64,000 nt of DNA from Methylotenera mobilis JLW8 (GTDB lineage: Bacteria; Pseudomonadota; Gammaproteobacteria; Burkholderiales; Methylophilaceae): positions 1,364,001 through 1,428,000 of the forward strand of contig NC_012968.1 in NCBI RefSeq assembly GCF_000023705.1. The letters are read 5' to 3'. Under the pieces are notes generated by a model. That model saw only the letters and a program-made list of their open reading frames with translations. It searched no databases and was not told the origin of the DNA. Of this stretch, positions 18,412 through 26,819 are shown piece after piece; within the stretch, counting starts at the first letter, position 1; each line of letters opens with the position of its first letter. The position numbers were made by a program, and so were the translations under genes.

Positions 18412-19146
18412 ATGTACACAGCGCACGGGAAAAAAGATCAAAAAGACGTTTTGCTGGATCAGCACGCTATCTTAGTTAAAAAACTCGCCTATCAATTAAA
18501 AGCAAAACTTCCACCAAGTGTAGAGCTTGATGACCTTATCCAAGCAGGCATGATGGGCTTACTGGACGCTGTTAACCGCTATGAAGATACGCACGGCGCC
18601 CAGTTTGAAACCTACGCCGCACAAAGAATCCGCGGGGCAATGCTAGACGAACTACGCAGTTCAGACTGGCTACCCCGTAGCATCCGTAAAAACATGCGTG
18701 ATGTTGAAAATGCGATTAGCCAACTGGAGCAACAGCTTGGTCAATCCCCTACTGAAAACGATGTTGCCAAAAAACTTAACATGTCGCTCGCGGAATACCA
18801 TGAAATGCTAGGCGACTGTAGCGGGCACCAACTTATTTATTACGAAGATTTCCATGAGGCTGACAGCGGTGAGCACTTTTTAGACCGTTTTCAAACTGAC
18901 CATGATAACGACCCGATTAAAGGCCTGCTCATTGGCGACTTTAAAGATGCGTTAATCGGCGCTATTGACTCACTACCCGAGCGCGAGAAAATCCTGCTAG
19001 GTTTATATTACGAACAAGAGCTAAACTTAAAGGAAATTGGTGCGGTAATGAGTGTTTCAGAATCGCGCGTATGTCAACTACATAGCCAGGCGGTCGCCAG
19101 GCTACGTGCCAACTTAAGAGAGAAGTCATGGACTGGGGCAGTTTAA
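18412..19146 (+). CDS. fliA: Flagellar sigma factor FliA (sigma-28)
   Basis: A 244-residue sigma-70-family factor for late flagellar and chemotaxis genes. Region 2 (LVKKLAYQLKAKLPPSVELDDLIQAGMMGLLDAVNRY), the RGAMLDELRSSDWLPRSIR segment that contacts the -10 box, region 3 and region 4 (LKEIGAVMSVSESRVCQLHSQAVARLR) are all present. Length is normal. It lies between the flhG-like gene and motC, with which it overlaps by 19 bases. A promoter of the type it reads may precede flhB in the same series. Confidence 0.97.
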   Translation: MYTAHGKKDQKDVLLDQHAILVKKLAYQLKAKLPPSVELDDLIQAGMMGLLDAVNRYEDTHGAQFETYAAQRIRGAMLDELRSSDWLPRSIRKNMRDVENAISQLEQQLGQSPTENDVAKKLNMSLAEYHEMLGDCSGHQLIYYEDFHEADSGEHFLDRFQTDHDNDPIKGLLIGDFKDALIGAIDSLPEREKILLGLYYEQELNLKEIGAVMSVSESRVCQLHSQAVARLRANLREKSWTGAV

Positions 19147-19877
19147 TCGGTTTAATCCTTGCTGTAGCAGGGATTATACTAGGGCAAAAACTTGAGGGCG
19201 GCAACGTAGGCTCCCTGCTGCAATACGCAGCTTTTCTTATCGTCATGTTTGGCACTTTTGGTGCGGTGCTTGTACAAACCCCGGCCAAAACTTTTATTCA
19301 AGGTTTAAAAATGCTAAAACTAGTGTTTAAAAAACCGATTGATGATAAAAAAGAGCTGAGCAAGCGTATTTTGATATGGAGCAATTTTGCGCGCAAAGAA
19401 GGTATTTTCATGCTGGAACCTTTTTTAAAAAAAGAGACAGACCCCTTTATTATTAAAGGCATGCGCCTGATGATTGATGGCACTCCACCGGAGAAAATTC
19501 GCGAGATATGCGCAATTGATATCTATTTCCATGAAGTGCAAATGCGTAGTGCCGCAAAAATTTGGGATGCAGCTGGCGGTTATGCACCTACTGTAGGTAT
19601 TCTAGGCGCCGTACTAGGCTTGATTCATGTGATGGAGAACTTATCTGACCCTAGCAAGCTAGGTAGCGGTATTGCTGTTGCGTTTGTGGCCACGATTTAC
19701 GGTGTTGGCTTTGCCAACCTGATATTTTTGCCTATTGCCAACAAACTAAAAACCTATATCCAAGCTGAATTAAAAAGACGTGAAATGTTACTTAATGCCT
19801 GGGTGTCTATTGCCAATGGCGATCACCCGAGAATCGTTGAAGAGCGCTTAGACAGCTATCTTGATAAGCCACATTAG
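19128..19877 (+). CDS. motC: Second flagellar stator protein MotC (MotA paralogue)
   Basis: A 249-residue MotA/PomA-family protein with four transmembrane helices (about 3-20, 30-50, 145-168 and 178-200). The stretch AAGGYAPTVGILGAVLGLIHVMENL is the channel segment with the conserved proline. It is clearly distinct from the 286-residue MotA at 9361-10221 and is of the MotC type found in pseudomonads, where MotCD supports swarming or high-load swimming. It overlaps the end of fliA by 19 bases and is followed by motD after 34 bases. Confidence 0.95.
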   Translation: MDWGSLIGLILAVAGIILGQKLEGGNVGSLLQYAAFLIVMFGTFGAVLVQTPAKTFIQGLKMLKLVFKKPIDDKKELSKRILIWSNFARKEGIFMLEPFLKKETDPFIIKGMRLMIDGTPPEKIREICAIDIYFHEVQMRSAAKIWDAAGGYAPTVGILGAVLGLIHVMENLSDPSKLGSGIAVAFVATIYGVGFANLIFLPIANKLKTYIQAELKRREMLLNAWVSIANGDHPRIVEERLDSYLDKPH

Positions 19878-19911
19878 CTAATATACCAATAAAACAATTT
19901 GAATACAGGCC

Positions 19912-20727
19912 ATGTCGAAACTCATCCGTAAAAGAGTAGAAGAAGACCAAGAGAACCACGAACGGTGGTTAGTCTCTTATGCGGACTTCATCACGCTTTT
20001 ATTCGCGTTCTTCGTCGTGATGTACTCAATTTCCTCGGTTGAGATAGGCAAGTACAAACAGCTCACCAACTCAATCGGCACTGCTTTTAGCGGGAATGGC
20101 AGCTCTGGCGTCAACCAGACCAGCACAGAAAAAGGCCTGGGTGCGAAAGGCATTACTGAGGCAAATAGCTCGATTGTAAAGCCACTCCCACTCAGTCATT
20201 TATATTCAGAGAAATTGCGTAGAGAGCGTGATTCTATGGCTAAAACTGGCGTAGAAGTGTCCAACAAACTTGCACCGATGATTAACGAAGGCAAGATTCA
20301 AGTCATACAAACCAGCCGCGGTATTCGTATTGATATTCAGGATAACCTACTATTTGGTGCCGGCTCAGCTGACCTCTCCCCCACCGCAAATGCAATTATC
20401 AGTGAAATTGTGCCTTTAATTAAAGACAATCAGCGCAAAATTCAGGTAGAGGGGCACACCGACAACACTCCCATTCATAACGCTACGTTCTTCTCGAACT
20501 GGGAGCTCTCCGCAGTGCGTGCCAGCAGCGTCGTACGCTTACTAAGTGCTTTGGGTATTAGCGAACAACGCTTGAGTGCTACCGGGCTAGGTGCATCACA
20601 GCCGATTAGCGAAAATGAATCAGAAGCTGGTCGCGCCAAAAATAGGCGCGTATCCATCATCATTACCTATGAGTTGCCTATACAAGAGGACACCTCTAAT
20701 GTGATTACACCAAAGGCACTCTTCTAA
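19912..20727 (+). CDS. motD: Second flagellar stator protein MotD (MotB paralogue)
   Basis: A 271-residue MotB-family protein. The single transmembrane helix (about 21-43) carries the channel acid Asp25 in SYADFITLLFAFFVVMYSIS. The C-terminal OmpA-like domain (about 125-260) contains VEGHTDNTPI and the NRRVSIIITYE ending. It pairs with MotC just upstream. Two complete stators in one window imply load- or ion-dependent stator exchange, as known in Pseudomonas and Shewanella. No terminator is visible in the 115 bases after it. Confidence 0.95.
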   Translation: MSKLIRKRVEEDQENHERWLVSYADFITLLFAFFVVMYSISSVEIGKYKQLTNSIGTAFSGNGSSGVNQTSTEKGLGAKGITEANSSIVKPLPLSHLYSEKLRRERDSMAKTGVEVSNKLAPMINEGKIQVIQTSRGIRIDIQDNLLFGAGSADLSPTANAIISEIVPLIKDNQRKIQVEGHTDNTPIHNATFFSNWELSAVRASSVVRLLSALGISEQRLSATGLGASQPISENESEAGRAKNRRVSIIITYELPIQEDTSNVITPKALF

Positions 20728-20842
20728 GGTTCCGAGAAACTAAGCACATTAATTTGTCTTTAAACTGAAACATGCCAAAATCAGCTTCTATCGTTGAAAC
20801 TATATATAGAATAAATATAAATAATTGATAACAAATATATCT

Positions 20843-21301
20843 CTAAGATGCATCACCAGAAAGCACTAATCTAATCTTAGTAAAAGCACCAATAGATTCA
20901 TCTGAATATAAAGCTGGAATAAAAACTGCATCAGAGTTGACTTTTGAACTTAAAATTTCTATCAAGTTAAATAAAGTGTTATGTGTCATTGTATTGCTAA
21001 CAACAACCAACAATACCCCACAAACATTATCAAATCTAATCCCATTAGAAGTTATATCAGCAATCAAGTTTTCAAGTTCTAATTCTACACTTTTAATTTC
21101 AGGAACGTTGATAGCATAACTATTTATTGGCTCTGAGTGTGATAGCGCGGATATGAAATCATCCGCATCGGTACCAACAAAAGCGTCATTTTTAAAATTG
21201 TAAGCTAACTCTCTTAGCAAGCAATCAGTCACTTGTGGTAAATGCTGTTTGAAATGTTCATAAACTTCATCGCACTCTGATTCAGAATAACCTTGATTCA
21301 T
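20843..21301 (-). CDS. Unknown protein with FtsZ C-terminal-domain-like segment
   Basis: A 152-residue protein that I cannot name. The N-terminal two thirds look helical and acidic. Residues 92-150 alternate strand-helix-strand-strand: CGVLLVVVSN, then MTHNTLFNLIEILSSKV, then DAVFIPALYSDES, then FTKIRLVLSG. That order and spacing strongly recall the C-terminal domain of FtsZ, but no nucleotide-binding half (no GGGTGTG) is present. The start has GGAG 4 bases upstream. It stands head-to-head with the gene at 21390 across 88 bases. Both are noticeably richer in A and T than the flagellar genes, which suggests acquisition. The FtsZ-like link is a pattern inference only. Confidence 0.6.
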   Translation of the reverse strand: MNQGYSESECDEVYEHFKQHLPQVTDCLLRELAYNFKNDAFVGTDADDFISALSHSEPINSYAINVPEIKSVELELENLIADITSNGIRFDNVCGVLLVVVSNTMTHNTLFNLIEILSSKVNSDAVFIPALYSDESIGAFTKIRLVLSGDAS

Positions 21302-21389
21302 AACACTCCTTTATTTCAAGTTATAAAACTAACCCACTCATATTAGCTGCTATTATAAAACTATACTTTGTATTAATCAGGAGATGATT

Positions 21390-21995
21390 TTGGATCAAGT
21401 TAGAATATTACAACAAGGTCACTTTGATGGATTCTGCTTACTCTACGCTATTATGAATTCATTTAAATCCATTACTGAATCTAATGCATCGGCAGAATAC
21501 TTCTCTTATAAATACTCAACTGAATGGAAAAACATAATCAGCATTACACCTTCGATTCATGAGTTTGCCAACGGCAATGGTAGTAACTTCGTGAACGTTA
21601 ATATAAAAACTGAATTACCGTTATTAGATACTTTTATTAATACCAGCTTTTCAATTCTGACCAAAAAAAATGAGAAACAAAAGATTTCTGCAGTAAGGAT
21701 AAGTAGATCAGAAATTTCGAGCTTAGATTTTAAAAGTTCTGCTGTTATTTTCTGCACCAAAGAAAAAGCAAAGACTGAGCATACCGAAGGACTTGATCAC
21801 TGGTTATGTATTGTAGGTAAAAAAAACAATAAATACTTGTTAGCTTGCTCATACACCTCCCACTGCATCAACCCATGTCAATACAATGAAAAATTGGATA
21901 GAAAAACATCAAGAATATACAACAATACAATTAATGAAGAAGAGCTAAATCAAATATATAAAAATGCAATTTATAAAATTGAATTTAACTATTAA
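21390..21995 (+). CDS. Unknown protein, papain-fold cysteine peptidase-like
   Basis: A 201-residue protein of unknown function. Near the N-terminus GFCLLYAIMNS has the Cys-x-x-x-x-(small) helix-start look of papain-fold peptidases or transglutaminases (Cys16). Later LDHWLCIVGKKNNKYLL has the His-hydrophobic strand look of the catalytic histidine (His137). The third catalytic residue is unclear because ACSY stands where an Asp or Asn is expected. An ATG at 21384 touches the ribosome site CAGGAG with no spacing, so I prefer the TTG at 21390, which lies 6 bases from it. There is no signal peptide. Composition is AT-rich. It is followed by a strong terminator. Confidence 0.6.
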   Translation: MDQVRILQQGHFDGFCLLYAIMNSFKSITESNASAEYFSYKYSTEWKNIISITPSIHEFANGNGSNFVNVNIKTELPLLDTFINTSFSILTKKNEKQKISAVRISRSEISSLDFKSSAVIFCTKEKAKTEHTEGLDHWLCIVGKKNNKYLLACSYTSHCINPCQYNEKLDRKTSRIYNNTINEEELNQIYKNAIYKIEFNY

Positions 21996-22033
21996 ATAAA
22001 ATTATTGAATTTATTTAATGAGATACCCAAAAT

Positions 22034-22063
22034 AAAAAAAGCCAGCTATCGCTGGCTTTTTTT
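22034..22063. terminator. Bidirectional intrinsic terminator
   Basis: Stem GCCAGC-TATC-GCTGGC (22041-22056) flanked by seven A on the left and seven T on the right. It can stop the plus-strand peptidase-like gene and the minus-strand PepSY gene, whose stop lies just to the right. Confidence 0.92.
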
Positions 22064-22075
22064 ATTGAATCTAAA

Positions 22076-22603
22076 TTACTCTTTACCGATTTGGTATTCT
22101 TCGTAGCTCACTTCTACAATCTTACCGGTAGCCGCATCCACTTCTACCTTAACTTCTTCTTTGTCAGCTTCTAAAATATCAAACTCGTAAGAAGCTTTAC
22201 CATCAGACTCGAGCTCATACTCTGTTTCAACGACTGTACCAGGATGCGCAGCTAATGCAGTTGCTTTAGCATCGGCCTCACTCACTTTAGCAAGTGCTTT
22301 GAATCTAGGATCATCAGCTTTAACCTCTTCTTCGATCTCAGTCACTTTACCAGTTTTAGCATTGCACTCAACATCCCATGCTTTGCCATCTGCAGTTTCA
22401 ATATCAAACTCATAAACACCCACTTTTTTCTCAGACTTGAACTCTGTCTTTACAATCGTGCCTTCGTGTTTAGTTAATGCGGCTTTTACGCATTTACCCA
22501 AGCTATCATAAGCTTTCGGTTTGATTGTTTCATGGCCAGCAACTGCAGAGTTTGCAAAAAACACAGCAGCGACTAAAGCTGCACCTAAAGATAAACGAAA
22601 CAT
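22076..22603 (-). CDS. Periplasmic protein with two PepSY domains
   Basis: A 175-residue secreted protein. A signal peptide (1-22, cut after NSAVA) is followed by two tandem PepSY-like units (about 32-92 and 100-165). Each runs from a helix ([16 protein letters not shown] and [15 protein letters not shown]) through strands with YEFDI to an ATGK turn (AKTGKV and AATGKI). PepSY domains are small exported modules, often peptidase inhibitors or metal- or membrane-sensor parts. The mature protein is strongly acidic. One cysteine pair (Cys38 and the CNAKTGK Cys) may form a disulfide. AGGAG lies before the start. It appears to be transcribed alone. Confidence 0.85.
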   Translation of the reverse strand: MFRLSLGAALVAAVFFANSAVAGHETIKPKAYDSLGKCVKAALTKHEGTIVKTEFKSEKKVGVYEFDIETADGKAWDVECNAKTGKVTEIEEEVKADDPRFKALAKVSEADAKATALAAHPGTVVETEYELESDGKASYEFDILEADKEEVKVEVDAATGKIVEVSYEEYQIGKE

Positions 22604-22808
22604 AGTTAACTCCTATTATTGTTAGTTAAATACTAAATTATTGTTGAAGTACGACAAGTAGCTAGAAAAATCTATTACTGCCACCGATTCTACCAAACTT
22701 GCACTAAGCACTTGATTGTTTTACACAATTATTACATTTCTGGTTGTAATCAACCAATTTAAGTATTACTGCGGTACTAGGAGTGCTGATTAACGCGCTA
22801 GGCACAAT

Positions 22809-22835
22809 AAAAACCCAGCACATGGCTGGGTTTTT
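22809..22835. terminator. Intrinsic terminator after typA
   Basis: Stem AAACCCAGC (22811-22819) and GCTGGGTTT (22825-22833) with flanking A and T runs. It follows the typA stop on the minus strand. Confidence 0.88.
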
Positions 22836-22847
22836 AAATTACTTTAA

Positions 22848-24656
22848 TTACTCTTTTGATGCGCGTTTACGCTCATGCTCAAGCAAGTAACGTTTACGGA
22901 TACGGATGTTTTTAGGTGTGATTTCTACCAATTCATCATCATCAATAAACTCAACTGCAGACTCTAATGACAATGCGACTGGCGGAATCAAACGCACAGC
23001 TTCATCGGTACCAGATGCACGCACGTTAGTCAGTTGTTTACCTTTAATTGGGTTAACAATCAGATCGTTGTCACGGCTATGAATACCAATCACCATACCT
23101 TCGTATAACTTGTCGCCTGGCACTGAGAACATACGGCCACGGTCTTGCAACTTCCACAGCGCATAAGCCACTGCTTCACCTTGTTCAGCTGAAATCAACA
23201 CACCATTACGACGACCAGGCATATCAGCTTTTACAGGTGCATATTCATCAAAAATATGTGCCATTAAGCCGGTACCGCGCGTTAGAGTTAAGAACTCACC
23301 TTGGAAACCAATCAAACCACGTGCAGGGATTTTGTACTCTAAACGTGTACGGCCATTACCGTCAGACTCCATGTTTTGCATTTCACCACGACGACGACCT
23401 AATTCCTCCATTACGCCACCTTGGTTTTCATCTTCTACGTCTACCGTCAAGATTTCATATGGCTCACATTTTTCACCATTGATTTCACGGTACACCACGC
23501 GTGGCTTACCAACAGCCATCTCAAAACCTTCGCGACGCATATTTTCTAAAAGAATCGTCAAGTGCAACTCACCACGACCAGAAACGCGGAACACATCAGC
23601 GTCTTGTGTATCTTCAACACGCAATGCCACGTTAACCAATAATTCTTTAGTTAAACGGTCACGGATTTGACGTGAAGTCACAAATTTACCCTCAGTACCA
23701 GCCAATGGTGAAGTGTTCACCATAAAGTCCATGGTCAAAGTTGGCTCATCCACACCTAGGTGCGGCAAGCCTACTGGATTTTCACGGTCACAAATAGTGA
23801 AACCGATACCGATATCATCAAGGCCAGAAATAATCACGATGTCGCCTGCTTCAGCTTCTTCCACCGGCACACGCTCAAGGCCTCTAAAACCTAGCACTTG
23901 GTTGATACGACCTTGTGCAATTTGGTTGTCTTCATTCATCACTACAACAACCTGACCTGGCTTGATTCTACCGTTACGCACACGGCCAACACCAAGACGA
24001 CCTGTGTAAGTAGAATAATCTAATGCAGAAATTTGCATTTGCAATGGTGCATTGCTGTCACCTTTTGGTGGCTCTACGTGGCTTAAAATCGTTTCAAACA
24101 ATGGGCGCATATTATCGCTAGCAACACTCATATCTAATGTTGCAAAACCATTCAATGCTGAAGCAAATACAACTGGGAAGTCTAACTGCTCATCTGTTGC
24201 GCCTAAATTAGCGAACAAATCAAACGTTTGGTCAATCACCCAGTCCGTACGGCTACCTGGACGGTCAACTTTGTTAATTACCACGATAGGTTTCAAACCT
24301 AACGCTAGTGCTTTTTTCGTTACAAAACGTGTTTGCGGCATTGGGCCTTCTACAGCATCAACCAGCAATACCACACCGTCCACCATACCCAATACGCGCT
24401 CTACCTCACCACCGAAGTCCGCGTGGCCTGGGGTATCTACGATATTAATATGTGTACCTTCGTAGTTCAGCGCAGTGTTTTTCGCCAAAATAGTAATGCC
24501 ACGTTCTTTTTCAATATCACCACTATCCATCACACGCTCAGACACTGCCTGATGAGATGAGAATGTGCCTGCTTGATGTAGAAGTTTATCAACCATAGTT
24601 GTTTTACCATGGTCAACGTGGGCAATAATTGCGATATTTCTTAAATTACGAGACAT
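22848..24656 (-). CDS. typA: Ribosome-associated GTPase TypA/BipA
   Basis: A 602-residue translational GTPase of the EF-G/EF4 family. It helps 50S assembly and stress adaptation, especially in the cold. The G domain shows AHVDHGKTT (P-loop, residues 12-20), RGITI (switch I), DTPGHADFGGEVER (switch II) and NKVDRP. Domains II, III and V and the TypA-specific C-terminal domain follow, to a basic tail. Length is usual. It is divergent from the helicase gene at 25071, another protein often tied to cold and ribosome assembly. Confidence 0.98.
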   Translation of the reverse strand: MSRNLRNIAIIAHVDHGKTTMVDKLLHQAGTFSSHQAVSERVMDSGDIEKERGITILAKNTALNYEGTHINIVDTPGHADFGGEVERVLGMVDGVVLLVDAVEGPMPQTRFVTKKALALGLKPIVVINKVDRPGSRTDWVIDQTFDLFANLGATDEQLDFPVVFASALNGFATLDMSVASDNMRPLFETILSHVEPPKGDSNAPLQMQISALDYSTYTGRLGVGRVRNGRIKPGQVVVVMNEDNQIAQGRINQVLGFRGLERVPVEEAEAGDIVIISGLDDIGIGFTICDRENPVGLPHLGVDEPTLTMDFMVNTSPLAGTEGKFVTSRQIRDRLTKELLVNVALRVEDTQDADVFRVSGRGELHLTILLENMRREGFEMAVGKPRVVYREINGEKCEPYEILTVDVEDENQGGVMEELGRRRGEMQNMESDGNGRTRLEYKIPARGLIGFQGEFLTLTRGTGLMAHIFDEYAPVKADMPGRRNGVLISAEQGEAVAYALWKLQDRGRMFSVPGDKLYEGMVIGIHSRDNDLIVNPIKGKQLTNVRASGTDEAVRLIPPVALSLESAVEFIDDDELVEITPKNIRIRKRYLLEHERKRASKE

Positions 24657-25070
24657 TGTCTTGCTACCAGTTCATTGAAAGGCGGCGATTTTAACACATT
24701 AAGCCCCAATAATGATTTAAGAATATGCAAATATAGAAAAAACTCTTTGACAAAGTGTCATAAATGCATATAATGCGCACAACTTAGAACTTTAAATAGC
24801 TAAACAAATAGCTCTAGAAGTTTTAGATTCATCGCCCTGACCCTCAGTCACTCGTGAAATTTTGAAGTGGCTATCTTTAGATTTAATTTTAAATCTATCT
24901 TTACTGGTTAGCGGCTATGCCCGTGCGCTGGTAAATAAAGCATCTCGAAACTATATATTTGAAACTTGCTTTTTGCGTTATGTTGTTTTTTACAACATCA
25001 CTGTAAACATACATGTATTTGCTCGCGCCCTTTTATTGTTTTTATAAAACTGCTTTTGAAAGGGACTACC
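24657..25070. other. Intergenic region and long leader between typA and rhlE
   Basis: These 414 bases hold the near-consensus promoter at 24747-24774 and then about 290 bases of leader before the helicase start. No protein gene is supported. The leader contains a perfect 9-bp hairpin TAGATTTAA-TT-TTAAATCTA (24878-24897) and a 7-bp hairpin ATGTTGT/ACAACAT (24980-24998). A long structured 5' leader is a habit of cold-shock helicase and csp genes, so temperature-dependent control is a fair guess. Confidence 0.65.
24747..24774 (+). promoter_or_regulatory. Near-perfect sigma-70 promoter for the rhlE-type helicase
   Basis: TTGACA (24747-24752), a 16-base spacer and TATAAT (24769-24774): both boxes match consensus exactly. 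The palindrome TGACA-AAG-TGTCA (24748-24760) overlaps the -35 box and could be an operator. Confidence 0.85.
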
Positions 25071-26801
25071 TTGTCTTTTGAATCATTAAACCTTAACCCT
25101 GCCATCCTTCGTGCTATTGAAGAAACAGGTTACACCACCCCTACTCCTATCCAAGCACAGGCAATTCCTGTAGTAATGGAAGGCCACGATTTGATGGCCT
25201 CAGCACAAACAGGTACTGGTAAAACAGCTGGCTTCATGTTGCCAGCACTTAACTTACTTGCAACGCCACACGAATCAAGAAGCCGCGGCCCACGTATCTT
25301 GGTATTAACCCCTACTCGCGAATTAGCTGCACAAGTGAACGAAGCAGCACGTAAATACGGTAAATTCTTACGCGCTCGTACGGTAAGTATCGTTGGTGGT
25401 ATGCCTTACCCACTACAAAACAAATTATTGTCACAACCTCTAGATATTCTAGTTGCGACACCAGGCCGCTTATTGGATCACATGGAGCGTGGTCGTATTG
25501 ACTTATCACGCTTACAAATGTTGATTTTAGACGAAGCTGATCGTATGTTGGACATGGGTTTCTTGCCTGATGTTGAGCGTATTTGTGAGCAACTTTCTGC
25601 TGAACGCCAAACACTATTGTTCTCAGCAACATTAGATGGCGATATCGCACGTATCGCGCAACAAATTCTTAAAAATCCAAAAACAGTACAAGTGGCTGCG
25701 CAAAAAGAAAAACACGCAAACATTGAGCAACGCTTGCACTTTGTGGATGACATGACACACAAAAACAAATTGCTTGAGCATTTGTTGATTGCACCGGAAG
25801 TTAACCAAACCATCATTTTCACTTCAACCAAACGTCATGCTGACGTATTGGCAGAAGACTTATATGCAGCTGGTCACAAAACCGCGGCTTTGCACGGCGA
25901 CATGACTCAAGGTGCACGTAACCGTACATTGACTAAATTGCGTCATGGCGATGTAAAAGTACTGGTAGCTACTGACGTTGCAGCACGTGGTATCGACGTT
26001 CACGGTATTACTCACGTGATCAATTACGACTTGCCTAAATTTGCAGAAGACTATGTGCACCGTATTGGTCGTACTGGCCGTGCAAACAACACAGGTATTG
26101 CAATCTCATTTGCATCAAACATGGACAGACATTTATTGCGCAAAATCGAGCAATACACTGGCAACCGTTTAGAAGCATCTGTGATTGAAGGTTTTGAACC
26201 TAAGCGTCCAGTTAAGATGGATGGTCCAAGCGGCGGTCGTCGTGACGGTCATAAAGCAGGTGGCCGTGGTGGTTTCAAATCGCGTGATGACCGCGGTGGT
26301 TTTGGTGGTCGCGACGGTAACCGTGGTGACAATCGTGGCGGTAGCCGTCATGAGTCACGTGGTGACAACCGCAGTGAACGCCCAAGCTTTAACCGTGACA
26401 GCAATGAAAGTCGTGGCAATCGTGACTCAGCACCACGTGAAGTGAATGGCAATTCAGCTGGTTATGCTGGCAGATCTGATGCTAACCGCTCAGAGCGCCC
26501 AGCAGGCGACCGAGCACGTAGCTTTGGTGACCGTGTAGCCTTTGATAAAAGCTCAGGTGACCGTAGCCGCGGCAACAATGCAGGCGCACCTAACCGCAGC
26601 TTTGGTGATAGCGTAGCTTTTGGTAAAAAACCATACGCACGTGACGGCCAACGCAGCGAAGGTCGTAATGATCGTGGCGCAGCACCTGCACGTCGTGATG
26701 GCGCTCGCAATGACAGCCGTAGCCCAGCACGTAGTGGCTTTGGCGGCGCAAATGCAGGCGCTGGCAACGGCGCACCACGTCGCTCACGTAGTTTTGCATA
26801 A
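25071..26801 (+). CDS. rhlE: DEAD-box RNA helicase, RhlE type, with RGG-rich tail
   Basis: A 576-residue ATP-dependent RNA helicase. Core motifs in order: the Q motif (TPTPIQAQAIP), AQTGTGKT (I), PTRELA (Ia), TPGRLLDH (Ib), DEAD (II), SAT (III), then ARGID (V) and HRIGRTGR (VI). After about residue 385 comes a long Gly-Arg-Asp-Ser-rich tail with repeated RSFGDRVAF-type units, likely to bind RNA. No ATG lies near the Q motif. The TTG at 25071 has AAGGGA 5 bases upstream and gives MSFESLNLNPAILRAI, so I take TTG as the start. It is probably involved in ribosome assembly or RNA turnover in the cold. A second helicase follows. Confidence 0.94.
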   Translation: MSFESLNLNPAILRAIEETGYTTPTPIQAQAIPVVMEGHDLMASAQTGTGKTAGFMLPALNLLATPHESRSRGPRILVLTPTRELAAQVNEAARKYGKFLRARTVSIVGGMPYPLQNKLLSQPLDILVATPGRLLDHMERGRIDLSRLQMLILDEADRMLDMGFLPDVERICEQLSAERQTLLFSATLDGDIARIAQQILKNPKTVQVAAQKEKHANIEQRLHFVDDMTHKNKLLEHLLIAPEVNQTIIFTSTKRHADVLAEDLYAAGHKTAALHGDMTQGARNRTLTKLRHGDVKVLVATDVAARGIDVHGITHVINYDLPKFAEDYVHRIGRTGRANNTGIAISFASNMDRHLLRKIEQYTGNRLEASVIEGFEPKRPVKMDGPSGGRRDGHKAGGRGGFKSRDDRGGFGGRDGNRGDNRGGSRHESRGDNRSERPSFNRDSNESRGNRDSAPREVNGNSAGYAGRSDANRSERPAGDRARSFGDRVAFDKSSGDRSRGNNAGAPNRSFGDSVAFGKKPYARDGQRSEGRNDRGAAPARRDGARNDSRSPARSGFGGANAGAGNGAPRRSRSFA

Positions 26802-26819
26802 TTTAAGTAAAGACTTTAA

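Noticed and set aside
20728-20842. Gap between motD and the FtsZ-C-like gene examined for a terminator or attachment site
   Set aside because: No stem with T-run, no direct repeat matching the right side of the AT-rich pair, and no tRNA were found, so an integration event cannot be shown.
24966-25070. Extended N-terminus of the first helicase (35 extra residues from an upstream TTG)
   Set aside because: The extra part is Cys- and Phe-rich and unlike any helicase start, and the TTG at 25071 has a proper ribosome site.
26462-26767. Open frame antisense to the helicase tail
   Set aside because: It arises from the repetitive Arg/Gly-rich codons of the tail on the other strand and has no ribosome site or likeness to any family.
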